DNA from: Saprospiraceae bacterium
Lineage (GTDB): Bacteria > Bacteroidota > Bacteroidia > Chitinophagales > Saprospiraceae
DNA length: 64,000 bases
Assembly (NCBI GenBank): GCA_016708265.1
Contig: JADJGA010000012.1
Coordinates: 124,001 to 188,000, forward strand
Reading direction: 5' to 3'
Under the pieces are notes generated by a model. It was not told the origin of the DNA and made no database searches. It saw only the letters and a list, made by a program, of their open reading frames with translations. Each line of letters begins with the position of its first letter. Within the stretch, counting starts at the first letter, position 1. The position numbers were made by a program, and so were the translations under genes. This document shows, one piece after another, positions 1-8,227 of this stretch.

Positions 1-1
1 A

Positions 2-1402
2 TATACCGAATGTCTTACGTATAGTAAAAAGGTTTTTAATGCAGGTTATACTCTGGAGCCTGAGTTCAGACATCTTTTTCTTGCCGATAACCATAAATCT
101 AATGAAATTATCTTCCCCATAGCTTTTGATGGAGTTCATACCAGAACATGGGGAGGTACTACTTTCATCATCAGGGCAGGCATTGGTGGGTCAATGATTC
201 CTTCAGAATCCGGAGTTGCAAGTGGATGGGGAGGTACAAGGACAACAAAACAACTGGTAGAGAAATTTTCAGAAATTGGAGGCAATATCACTGATTTTGC
301 CGCAAGAAAAACTCAACCACAGGTTTACATTCCCGGCTCATATCAGGACAATAAGATCAATACCTTACATGCACTTACTGATGCAAATGGTGATAAAATA
401 TATCAGGGATATCAGTACTTTTCAAGTGATAATGTATCATTTAAGATATGTCCCAATCCCGCACTGACATTCTGGTATGGTGATAATAACGGAGATGGTA
501 AACTTGAAACAGGTGGTGCTAACCTTGTTGCAGGGACTGCAGGATTTTATTATATCGAATTCAACAACAACAATAAAACCTATAAAATTGAAAAAAGGAA
601 CTGGATTGCTTCAGGAACAGCAGTTAAACAGGAAGTAAATTTCCAGTGGGATCCAAAACTCGAAATGCTCAAGGCAAATGTTGAATTAAAACCAGGTGAT
701 CTTATTTTTAAGGTCAGTGGAAATGAATCTATCACCTTGGGTGATAATGAAGGTAATGGAGTGTTGGTTCATGGAGGTGCAGCAATAAAAGTAAATGTTG
801 AGACTCCGGCAGAAATATTTCTTGATCTCAGAAAAGAAGAATTTATTTATAAACTTTCATCAACTTCTTATGACAGGAGAGCTACAATTTATACTAAAGG
901 ACAAAGAATTGATATAGATGACCTTGGTTTATTTACTGATGGATATGCCATCAATAAATTTAAAAATGTCACTTCAGAAGGGCAAAGGGGATCTGATACA
1001 GAGTATCCGGATACGGATTTCCCGGTTTTCCGGTTGGCTGATGTGTATCTGATGGCAAGTGAGGCAATTTTGAGAGGAGCGACAGGGGGAACAAAGGGAG
1101 AAGCAGTTGAGTATTTTAATAAAGTAAGGTCCAGAGCATATCACAGCAGCCTGGCAAATATTACAGAAGCAAAACTTACGCTCAATGAGATCCTTGATGA
1201 AAGAGCACGTGAATTGCTGTGGGAATGCCAAAGGAGGACTGACCTGGTTAGATTCGGACAATTCACAGATGGTGATTACTTGTGGCAATGGAAAGGGGGC
1301 ACTAAAGAAGGAAAAAAAGTGAGTTCAAACAGGAACATATTTCCGATACCATCATCCGATCTTGGTAATAACCCAAAATTAAAACAGAATACAGGGTATT
1401 GA
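2..1402 (+). CDS. SusD/RagB-family outer-membrane lipoprotein with inserted SusE/F-like modules (5' end outside window)
   Basis: The reading frame is open from the window edge, so the N-terminus and lipobox are missing; 466 residues are visible. The C-terminal third is typical SusD: FPVFRLADVYLMASEAIL, a tetratricopeptide-like stretch, ERARELLWECQRRTDLVRFG, and the closing FPIPSSDLGNNPKLKQNTGY. Between the SusD parts, about nt 320-860, lie two stretches that look like SusE/SusF starch-binding modules: one opening QVYIPGSYQD with a DNNGDGKL loop, the other with WDPKLEML and ITLGDNEGNG. SusD proteins sit on the cell surface, bind glycan and lid the SusC transporter. A susC would be expected just upstream, outside the window. 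Family assignment is firm; the glycan (starch-like) is inferred from the modules and from the nearby amylase. Confidence 0.9.
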   Translation, partial: YTECLTYSKKVFNAGYTLEPEFRHLFLADNHKSNEIIFPIAFDGVHTRTWGGTTFIIRAGIGGSMIPSESGVASGWGGTRTTKQLVEKFSEIGGNITDFAARKTQPQVYIPGSYQDNKINTLHALTDANGDKIYQGYQYFSSDNVSFKICPNPALTFWYGDNNGDGKLETGGANLVAGTAGFYYIEFNNNNKTYKIEKRNWIASGTAVKQEVNFQWDPKLEMLKANVELKPGDLIFKVSGNESITLGDNEGNGVLVHGGAAIKVNVETPAEIFLDLRKEEFIYKLSSTSYDRRATIYTKGQRIDIDDLGLFTDGYAINKFKNVTSEGQRGSDTEYPDTDFPVFRLADVYLMASEAILRGATGGTKGEAVEYFNKVRSRAYHSSLANITEAKLTLNEILDERARELLWECQRRTDLVRFGQFTDGDYLWQWKGGTKEGKKVSSNRNIFPIPSSDLGNNPKLKQNTGY

Positions 1403-1412
1403 TAAAAAATCT

Positions 1413-1447
1413 TAAAAAGGGAGCTTCAAAAGAAGCTCCTTTTTTTA
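1413..1447 (+). terminator. Rho-independent terminator after the SusD-like gene
   Basis: A perfect GGAGCTTC / GAAGCTCC stem with an AAAA loop is followed by seven T residues. It starts about ten bases after the stop codon. A-rich sequence before the stem and T-rich sequence after it extend the pairing. Confidence 0.85.
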
Positions 1448-1475
1448 TGCACATTTTTTTTATTCTGCTAACCCT

Positions 1476-1740
1476 TAGCAGCAAGAGGTCAGAGCTTGTG
1501 CCGCATCTGCGGTAAGACCTTTGCTGCGGAGCATTCCCTCACTGTGATGAAGGTCTCCTGAAATATCATCACAAATAGCAGCAAGAGGTCAGGAGACTTT
1601 TGCTGCGGAGCATTATATCTCACCGTGATGAATCCCGACCACCTGTCGGGACCGACCTCCATTTACGAATTGCAGCAAGAGGTCAGGAGACCTTTGCTGT
1701 GGAGAAACATCCCTCACCACGATGAAGGTCTCCTGACCTT
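1476..1740. repeat. REP-like cluster 1 (three units)
   Basis: Three units begin near 1476, 1576 and 1671. Each has two imperfect hairpins. The first pairs GCAGCAA with TTGCTGC around an AGGT...ACCT inner stem. In units 1 and 2 the second pairs GTGATGA with TCATCAC-like sequence around a similar inner stem; it is truncated in unit 3. Unit 1 has an extra GTGCCGCATCTGCGGT segment. Unit 2 carries a variant second hairpin containing TCCCGAC/GTCGGGA. The cluster abuts the 3' end of the first RAYT gene, the typical position for REP sequences mobilised by such enzymes. Confidence 0.8.
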
Positions 1741-1743
1741 TAA

Positions 1744-2265
1744 CTACTCAAATTTAGTTAAAAAATCAAATTGTTTATCTCCTTTTAAATAAAAAGATGC
1801 AGATGAATATAGGTATTCTTCTGGTAAATCAACGGTTTTATATGTACCTTTTGTCGGATTTTCATGTATGTAATTTAGTTTTTGTAAAAAAATTGATGGG
1901 TGTGTAATTTTTATATTTTTACTTTTGATTTTCCATATTTTATATTCGCGATCAGATCTTGATGATAAAAAATAGTTTAAATATTCAGGATCATTTGCTT
2001 TTAAATAGTCAGTTATTCTTTTACCTGTAAACTTCTTGAATTTCGTAACAATATCATCGACAAAATGCTGATTTTCAATAAGCCATAATAAATGTACATG
2101 ATCTGACATTATAACAAAAGAATAAATATCCACAAGTTTATTGTTGACAAAATAACGAAATGAGTCTAAAACAAAATGAATAGTATCTTTATAATCAATA
2201 AAAACAGAAACTTTTTTATTGATACTTATTGTAGAAAAATAAATATTAAGATGCTTGAGATACAT
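1744..2265 (-). CDS. REP-associated tyrosine transposase (RAYT, Y1/IS200-like), copy 1
   Basis: This is a single-strand DNA transposase of the HUH/Y1 superfamily (Transposase_IS200-like). The metal-binding HUH motif is visible as SDHVHLLW near residues 54-61, and the likely catalytic tyrosine is in KLNYIHENPTK near residue 130. At 173 residues it is the usual size for a RAYT. I chose the ATG at 2265; a TTG in frame lies two codons upstream. RAYTs are usually single-copy domesticated enzymes that process REP hairpins and are not part of a classic IS. Both flanks here carry REP-like units. A near-identical copy lies 748 bp downstream in window coordinates. Confidence 0.88.
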   Translation of the reverse strand: MYLKHLNIYFSTISINKKVSVFIDYKDTIHFVLDSFRYFVNNKLVDIYSFVIMSDHVHLLWLIENQHFVDDIVTKFKKFTGKRITDYLKANDPEYLNYFLSSRSDREYKIWKIKSKNIKITHPSIFLQKLNYIHENPTKGTYKTVDLPEEYLYSSASFYLKGDKQFDFLTKFE

Positions 2266-2315
2266 ATGCAAAAATAAAAAATTGATTGAAATAATAAAAG
2301 GAATTTAATGTAAAT

Positions 2316-2497
2316 AGCAGCAAGAGGTCAGGAGACCTTTGCTGCGGAGTATAAGTTCCTCACCGTGATGAAGGTCTCCCGACCTCTCATCACATATTGC
2401 AGCAAGAGGTCAGAGCTTGTGCCGCATCTGCGGTAAGACCTTTCCTGCGGAGCATAATCCCTGACCGTGATTAAGGTCCTCCGACCTCTCATCATCC
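2316..2497. repeat. REP-like cluster 2 (two units), between the two RAYT genes
   Basis: Two double-hairpin units of the same type as cluster 1, starting near 2316 and 2399. The second has the GTGCCGCATCTGCGGT insertion and several mismatches, for example TTTCCTGCGG for TTTGCTGCGG. The cluster fills the whole gap between the two transposase genes. Confidence 0.8.
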
Positions 2498-3013
2498 CAA
2501 TTTAATTAGAAAGTCAAAATATTTATCTCCTTTTAAATAAAAAGATGCTGATGAATATAGGTATTTTTCTGGTAAATCAACGGTTTTATATGATCCTTTT
2601 GTCGGATTTTCATGAATGTAATTTAGTTTTTGTAAAAAAATTGATGGGTGTGTAATTTTTATATTTTTACTTTTAATTTTCCATATTTTATATTCGCGAT
2701 CAGATCTTGATGATAAAAAATAGTTTAAATATTCAGGATCATTTGCTTTTAAATAGTCAGTTATTCTTTTACCTGTAAACTTTTTGAATTTTGTAACAAT
2801 ATCATCGACAATATGCTGATTTTTAATAAGCCATAATAAGTGTACATGATCTGACATTATAACAAAAGAATAAATATCCACAAGTTTATTGTTAACTAAA
2901 TAACGAAATGAGTCTAAAACAAAATGAATAGTATCTTTATAATCAATAAAAACAGAAACTTTTTTATTGATACTTATTGTAGAAAAATAAATATTAAGAT
3001 GCTTGAGATACAT
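2492..3013 (-). CDS. REP-associated tyrosine transposase (RAYT), copy 2
   Basis: This is the near-identical partner of the 1744-2265 gene at a constant 748-bp offset. It differs by only a few residues, for example IKNQHIVDD for IENQHFVDD and a changed C-terminal tail (YFDFLIKLG). The HUH motif SDHVHLLW and the tyrosine in NYIHENPTK are intact, so both copies look functional. Its 3' end runs a few bases into REP cluster 2. The ATG at 3013 is preferred over an in-frame TTG two codons upstream. Confidence 0.88.
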   Translation of the reverse strand: MYLKHLNIYFSTISINKKVSVFIDYKDTIHFVLDSFRYLVNNKLVDIYSFVIMSDHVHLLWLIKNQHIVDDIVTKFKKFTGKRITDYLKANDPEYLNYFLSSRSDREYKIWKIKSKNIKITHPSIFLQKLNYIHENPTKGSYKTVDLPEKYLYSSASFYLKGDKYFDFLIKLG

Positions 3014-3063
3014 ATGCAAAAATAAAAAAATTGATTGAAATAATAGAAGAAATTTAATGAAAA

Positions 3064-3269
3064 TAGCAGCAAGAGGTCATGAGGCCTTTGCTTGTGAGCA
3101 TAATTCCTCACCGTGATGAATCCCGACCACCTGTCGGGACCGACCTCTCATCACATATTGCATCAAGAGGTCAGAGCTTGTGCCGCATCTGCGGTAAGAC
3201 CTTTGCTGCGGAGTATAATCCCACACCGTGATGAATCCCGACCACCTGTCGGGACCGACCTCTCATCAC
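3064..3269. repeat. REP-like cluster 3 (two units)
   Basis: Two units start near 3064 and 3159, at the same 748-bp offset from the units of cluster 2, so gene plus REP pair were duplicated together. Both second hairpins here are the TCCCGAC/GTCGGGA variant. The first unit has decayed in its first hairpin (CTTTGCTTGTGAG instead of CTTTGCTGCGGAG). Confidence 0.78.
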
Positions 3270-3684
3270 ATAAAATCTTGCAGGACTCTTTTTGTAAAAT
3301 TGATATAAATAAATGAAGTTGTAAAAAAAAATTACTAATTAAAGGAGTTTATATTTGATTGTAATTTAAGTATTTACCATAATTAAAAATTGACATTTTT
3401 ATCATTAGCAAATATTTTTATTGATTAATTGCCTCTGTTGATTGATGAAATAGAAGCAATCCTGCCAGGCAGATAAATGTGATTCCTATCATTATCGGAA
3501 TATACTAATAACCCTGAACTACTTAAAAAACAACAAGCTATCGTCCTTTTTATTAACGGGTATTTTATTTATAGCGATTCTGTTAAAATTGGGCTATTCA
3601 TAATTTCCTCTAATCCATAACTTTTATTGTCGACGTTTAAAAAATTATCGTAAAAAATAATTTTTTTTTGATTCTTTTTTATAG
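3270..3684. other. Intergenic stretch without a recognisable gene
   Basis: About 415 bp of A+T-rich sequence between REP cluster 3 and the promoter region of the next lipoprotein gene. I see no convincing open frame, RNA gene or strong hairpin. Confidence 0.5.
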
Positions 3685-3692
3685 TAATTTTG
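3685..3692 (+). promoter_or_regulatory. Bacteroidota-type -7 element (TAATTTTG)
   Basis: An exact match to the Bacteroidota sigma-ABfr consensus TAnnTTTG, 46 bases upstream of the ATG at 3739. A TTTG lies at 3667-3670, but the spacing is shorter than usual for the -33 box, so only the -7 half is persuasive. Confidence 0.4.
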
Positions 3693-3738
3693 TAAAAGAG
3701 AATTAAATATTTTTTCTGGACAGTTTAAAATATAAGTT

Positions 3739-4356
3739 ATGAAAGCAAATCTACTTTTTATCTCTATGATTGTAATTATGTTTTCCTCCTGTTTAAAAGA
3801 CGATAATACAATCGGAGGTGAACCATCCGTTATGGGTGAAGTTGGGGAATCAGTAGAAGCATTTGATAATAATCTGGTAAAAAATGCATCAGCCACAGTT
3901 ACGTCCTATGAAGACGGAGTATCTACTTATACCGGATATGCTGAGATCAACAATCCGGCAATACTCAACGTTATTTCAAACATTCCGGAATTCCAGGTCA
4001 ATGGTAATAAGGTTACTATAAACGGAATAAAAATACGTATAACAAAAGACGGCATTGAAAGTCTGAATTCTTCTTATCCGGGTATCATAGTTGATTATGG
4101 TTCTAAGGTAGGTGACACTTATAAGGGAGTAAATGGAATAGTAAGAAAGGTGGTGCATAAATCGACGGAAGATGAATACCCTTACGTATTTTTTGATATA
4201 AAGGTCATCAAAGTTGAAGAATCTCCCTCATCATTTACCGGTATCAAAAAAATTGTTTATATAGCAAATCATAAATTCGGCCTGGTTGGTATTGAGGTTA
4301 CTCTGGATGATAATTCAACCAAAGTCTTTGATATATGGGGAAGTTCGGAGAATTAA
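3739..4356 (+). CDS. Hypothetical lipoprotein
   Basis: A 205-residue protein of no family I recognise. The N-terminus MKANLLFISMIVIMFSSC is a type II (lipoprotein) signal with the lipidated cysteine at residue 18. The rest is a soluble domain rich in beta-prone stretches. No catalytic motif is apparent. The next gene, a small membrane protein, starts 9 bases after the stop on the same strand, so the two may be co-transcribed. Confidence 0.75.
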   Translation: MKANLLFISMIVIMFSSCLKDDNTIGGEPSVMGEVGESVEAFDNNLVKNASATVTSYEDGVSTYTGYAEINNPAILNVISNIPEFQVNGNKVTINGIKIRITKDGIESLNSSYPGIIVDYGSKVGDTYKGVNGIVRKVVHKSTEDEYPYVFFDIKVIKVEESPSSFTGIKKIVYIANHKFGLVGIEVTLDDNSTKVFDIWGSSEN

Positions 4357-4365
4357 AATATATTG

Positions 4366-4803
4366 ATGTTACCTTTCAGATTTAAAATAATTGGCATAAT
4401 TCTGGTGATTTCCGGTGTTGTGCTGGCAGTTATATATTTCACAAACAGAATTGAGATAGAGTTTCCTGTATTGGCTATTCATAGTTCTTACCTTGAAACA
4501 AGGTATTTTACAGTATTCAGAACAAACATCTTTGAAGAGATAACACTTATTTTATTTCTTACGGGTTTCATTTTTATTGTTTTTTCTAAAGAAAAAAATG
4601 AATTTAATGAGTACAGCAAAATCCGAAATCAGTCATGGCAAACTGCTGTAATTTGTAACGCTGCCTTAACAGGATTTTTTATATTCTTTATTTTTGGAGC
4701 AGGTTTTGCTGCTTATTTGCTCGTCAATATTTTTTCAATTTATTTAATATATCTTATTGTCTTTTATTATAATAAATTTATTTTCAGGCGGAATCAACAT
4801 TAA
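4366..4803 (+). CDS. Small integral membrane protein, hypothetical
   Basis: 145 residues with about four predicted membrane segments: residues 8-27 (GIILVISGVVLAVIYF), around 55-70 (ITLILFLTGFIFIVF), and two near the C-terminus (NAALTGFFIFFIFGAGF and YLLVNIFSIYLIYLIVFYY). The central loop is charged. The ATG at 4366 is preferred to the TTG just before it. It follows the lipoprotein gene closely and is convergent with the next gene. Function unknown. Confidence 0.65.
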   Translation: MLPFRFKIIGIILVISGVVLAVIYFTNRIEIEFPVLAIHSSYLETRYFTVFRTNIFEEITLILFLTGFIFIVFSKEKNEFNEYSKIRNQSWQTAVICNAALTGFFIFFIFGAGFAAYLLVNIFSIYLIYLIVFYYNKFIFRRNQH

Positions 4804-4810
4804 AGTCCTT

Positions 4811-6451
4811 TTATAAGGCCACAGATAATTGATTATTTTTAATAACCAGTTTTAATTGTTTTGGTTCTTTTAATATTAAATTGCTTTCATATTCCAAAGC
4901 ATATTTTGTCAAAGATTCCAGCACGAGGGAAGTTGTCAGAGCATCAGAATACCAATAGGCAAGTTGCTGAACAGACGATGAAAACAGTACGTCAGATTTC
5001 CAAAAAATCTGGAAATTTTTAAAATTGTCACGTTTTTTAAATTCTCCTGACCGATCAGTTACTTTCATGTGATTTAGTAAATGCTCAACAGAAGAATCAA
5101 TAGTTTCTGAGAATTCTTTTTTCAAACCGATTATTTCAGCATATTTTTCCCCGATGTTAAGTAAGGCAGTAAGTTTCAATGCAGTAGCAAGTATTTTCTT
5201 ATCATTTGATTTTATGATTTCCGGGTTTTCAGCATCACGGCCATGAAAATTGTTCTCAAGTAATTGTCTCAATAATAAAGGCAATGTGGAATCAATACAA
5301 GGAGCTTGTAATCCTCCGTCTCTTACAGCTCTGCTAAATGCATAGGGAAACCATAGGCTTTCAGGGTAATAAAGGCATGATTTATTCCAAATATTTTCAG
5401 TAATGACTGTAGATACCAATTCAAGCGATTCCTTAAATCCGGCAAGTGTTTGAATACCTGCTGAAGCAAGGGCAAACAGAACATTACAATTCACAACTAA
5501 ATCAATATTGTTTACACCAAGTGGCAAAACACCATCTCCGGGGGAAGAAAACACATTTAAGTTCTCATCTTTAAACCACGTGAGAAATGCACCCGTATTT
5601 TTGGGCAAATGTTTGTTGTGACTGTCGGTTTTCTTACGGTCTAAATCCCTGTAATTTGAAAATACTTTAAAGTTTTCAGCACTAATAAAAGCTTCCTTGT
5701 TGCTACATTCTTTCTGAAATTTAATCTGTAAAGCAAGGGCAAGTGATGTGTCGTCAGCATCATTGGGGATATTGAATATAGCTTTGCTACCGTATTTATT
5801 TTCCCGTGTATCATAAACCTTGTCTACCCACTCCTGAATAATTTCTGATTCGTGAAATGAATTGAATCCGAATATTTGTGCCAGTTTATTTACGCTTTTT
5901 CTGAAATTAACTATCCATAATGGGATATTGATTGGGGCTATATAATTATATTTGAATTCTTTATTATAGTTTGATATCCAGAAATTATATTCCGAACCGT
6001 TTTTAAATTTGTTTGAACCATCTAATGCATTTTCTAACATTTTACCTATAAATTTTTTATCCTCAGGAAGAGTTCCTTCATCAAAAAGGAATAAAGAGTA
6101 TGCTGTGGAGACGGTTGTGAAATGGTTATAATCAAGCGCAACGAAAAATGGCTGAATTCTTTTGAGTCCTGATTCTTGTAGAAAACTCACAAAAGAAGGC
6201 CAGGATCCTGAAATATGTTTCTGTGTAATTATATAATTTCCAAAATAGCTCCTGGTTTTACTGAGTATTTTAGAGAACAAATCCTTGTCATCCTTTACAT
6301 TAAAATTGCCTGAACTAATAAAATACTTTTTTGACGGGCAAAATTGAGTTGCCTTCAGATAGTTTAAAGCACCGGAAATCGCATTTTTCAGTGCCTTGTT
6401 TTCAATTCTTGAGTTATTTTTTAAACTATGATAAGTACTTTCTAAACTCAT
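4811..6451 (-). CDS. Alpha-toroid (terpenoid cyclase/prenyltransferase fold-like) protein with DADDTS motif
   Basis: A 546-residue protein without a signal peptide. Helical stretches such as TTVSTAYSLFLFDEG, LDLVVNCNVLFALASAG-like sequence near 318-333, and FPYAFSRAVRDGG suggest the (alpha/alpha)6 toroid of terpenoid cyclases. Residues 231-236 read DADDTS, matching the DxDD(T) motif that supplies the catalytic proton donor in class II terpene cyclases. I cannot see convincing QW repeats, and no prenyl transferase or other terpene gene is adjacent. It stands alone, convergent with the gene at 4366. Family assignment is an inference from motif and pattern; it could be a non-enzymatic toroid protein. 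Confidence 0.5.
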   Translation of the reverse strand: MSLESTYHSLKNNSRIENKALKNAISGALNYLKATQFCPSKKYFISSGNFNVKDDKDLFSKILSKTRSYFGNYIITQKHISGSWPSFVSFLQESGLKRIQPFFVALDYNHFTTVSTAYSLFLFDEGTLPEDKKFIGKMLENALDGSNKFKNGSEYNFWISNYNKEFKYNYIAPINIPLWIVNFRKSVNKLAQIFGFNSFHESEIIQEWVDKVYDTRENKYGSKAIFNIPNDADDTSLALALQIKFQKECSNKEAFISAENFKVFSNYRDLDRKKTDSHNKHLPKNTGAFLTWFKDENLNVFSSPGDGVLPLGVNNIDLVVNCNVLFALASAGIQTLAGFKESLELVSTVITENIWNKSCLYYPESLWFPYAFSRAVRDGGLQAPCIDSTLPLLLRQLLENNFHGRDAENPEIIKSNDKKILATALKLTALLNIGEKYAEIIGLKKEFSETIDSSVEHLLNHMKVTDRSGEFKKRDNFKNFQIFWKSDVLFSSSVQQLAYWYSDALTTSLVLESLTKYALEYESNLILKEPKQLKLVIKNNQLSVAL

Positions 6452-6612
6452 CTGCTTATTCCCTGGTTTAATTTGAATTTAAGTCATACAAAAATACTAA
6501 TAATTCTTTATGCTTTCAAAGTTTGATTTGATAAAAAGTCATTTTTAAATAATCAAATTGGAGTGACTCTAAGTTCACCAGAAAATATATAAAAGATCAG
6601 GACATTTCAAGG

Positions 6613-6648
6613 TAAAAAAAATCGCGCGCTGAGCAATCAGCGCACGAT
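6613..6648 (-). terminator. Rho-independent terminator for the SusE/F-like gene
   Basis: Read on the minus strand, a CGTGCGCTGA / TCAGCGCGCG stem with a short loop ends in a run of eight T residues. It lies about 40 bases beyond the stop codon at 6689. Confidence 0.85.
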
Positions 6649-6688
6649 CTAAAATTTCTTTAACAATCTGGATTGTTAAAAGTATTAT

Positions 6689-8227
6689 TTATTCAATAAC
6701 GATCTTCTTTACTGCCTGTTTGCCTTCTTTGCTTATCATATGTACCAGATAAGAACCTGAAGCCAATCCGTACGTATCTATCATTTCTGAATCATTCGAA
6801 AGATCCATCGATTTGCTGATTACAAGCTGACCGTATATATTGAAAACCTTAACGTCAGTTTTACCTGCAAAAACTTCTTTATCTGCTAACAGATAGAATC
6901 CTGCATTTCTTGATATCGGGTTAGGATACAATACTACGCTTTCATTGTAGAATTCTTCATCTGTATCTGAGAATAAGTTTCCACCGGCTAACTGAAGATC
7001 TCCCAGAACTTTTGTATCGTTCCAGTTATTTCCATCACCAAACCATGCTGACTGGTAGTCTCTTCCAATAGTTTTGTCACTGTCGTTATTGCAAATTGAG
7101 AATCCCATTGCTTTATTCCTTGCAGGAGTAAATCCAAAATCTTTCCAAAGGAGTTTCAACTCAACATTATATCCGGTACTTGTAGCAAGCCATTTTCCGT
7201 AAGATAGTCCTGTCTCATCAGCTACAGTAACTTTTGCTCCATCAGCTTTCACCCAAACCACATCACCATGTGTGAAATCAAGAATGATCTGTGTGTCAAA
7301 ATCAGCATCATAAGTTCCGTCTTTGTCATTGTTTCCATCAAAATAGAATTCAATAGCATCACTATCCCATGGATTGGCAAGACCTTCCAATTTTGTATCT
7401 TTTACCTGTACTCCAAAGTAAACAAAGTCCTTATCCCAAGATGAACCCCATTTAACATCGTTATTAACTGGTCCTGTACCGGCTACAACTCCAGCTGCCA
7501 TAGTGTAGTCGAGTTTGTATTCTGACAGTGTTCCGTCAATTTTTGGAGCAGCAGTCGCAAACTGTGTGTAAGCTACACCTGCACCTGTTGGTACTGAAGT
7601 AAAGCTATAAGCACCATCAAGACAACCGAAACTCACTCTGTATCTTCCTTTTGTTGCAGGAATTGCAGCGCCTCCTATTGTTGCTGTTCCTTCAGGGAAT
7701 GCAGCATTACCCCATGTTACTGCAGGTGAGTAGTCTTTCCTGAACATTACATTCATATTTGATTCAAATTCATAAGTTCCCACATATGTGTTCGAATTTG
7801 TCTTATCTTCATTTGATGTTGGCTGCAGAGTGACATCACCTATCTGGTCATTGAACATACTGATCGTACCACATGATAAAGTTCCCAAATTAACTGCTCC
7901 CATTGAAGAAGTATTATCTTCAGTTATATCACTTCCATTCCATGCATAAACATTAAAACCTGCGTCATCATTATCAAAATTGATAATGTCCATTGCTATC
8001 TGAGAGCCTGCAGCAGCTATAACACCTAGCTTTGACCATTCTACTTTGGCTTCTATAACATAGCCGTCGGTAGTTTTTTTAACAGCTGCCACAGGAGTAT
8101 ATCCTGATACTCCTATTACGGCTACAACAGTCCCATCAGGGTCCACTCTGAATCCAATATCATGATCATCAAATTTTCCACCTGACTTATCTCCATCTAT
8201 TCCTATACAACAAAATCTGATGTGAGT
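6689..8227 (-). CDS. C-terminal part of SusE/F-like starch-binding T9SS protein (separated by frame slips)
   Basis: This is the downstream half of the gene at 8228-10003. It is in the same frame and follows the TGA at 8228-8230; the GTG at 8146 is unlikely to be a real start because it lies inside a domain (IDGDKSGGKFDDHDIG before FRVDPDGT). Order: rest of a first CBM9-like sugar-binding domain; a sixth SusE/F-like module (SNMNVMFRKD...VTWGNAAFPEGT); a second CBM9-like domain (KIDGTLSEYKLDYTM...WDSDAIEFYFDGNNDKDG); then a T9SS type A sorting domain starting at VLYPNPISRNAGF and ending KKIVIE. The tail predicts export and surface anchoring by T9SS. See the partner entry for the break. Confidence 0.85.
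   Translation of the reverse strand, partial: THIRFCCIGIDGDKSGGKFDDHDIGFRVDPDGTVVAVIGVSGYTPVAAVKKTTDGYVIEAKVEWSKLGVIAAAGSQIAMDIINFDNDDAGFNVYAWNGSDITEDNTSSMGAVNLGTLSCGTISMFNDQIGDVTLQPTSNEDKTNSNTYVGTYEFESNMNVMFRKDYSPAVTWGNAAFPEGTATIGGAAIPATKGRYRVSFGCLDGAYSFTSVPTGAGVAYTQFATAAPKIDGTLSEYKLDYTMAAGVVAGTGPVNNDVKWGSSWDKDFVYFGVQVKDTKLEGLANPWDSDAIEFYFDGNNDKDGTYDADFDTQIILDFTHGDVVWVKADGAKVTVADETGLSYGKWLATSTGYNVELKLLWKDFGFTPARNKAMGFSICNNDSDKTIGRDYQSAWFGDGNNWNDTKVLGDLQLAGGNLFSDTDEEFYNESVVLYPNPISRNAGFYLLADKEVFAGKTDVKVFNIYGQLVISKSMDLSNDSEMIDTYGLASGSYLVHMISKEGKQAVKKIVIE

Noticed and set aside
1476..3269. CRISPR-like array of repeats
   Set aside because: Units are long, palindromic and irregularly spaced with no unique short spacers. 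They flank RAYT genes, which fits REP elements.
3113..3316. 67-codon plus-strand open frame
   Set aside because: It lies entirely across REP-like units (MMNPDHLSGPTSHH comes from the hairpin repeat) and has no protein-like composition.
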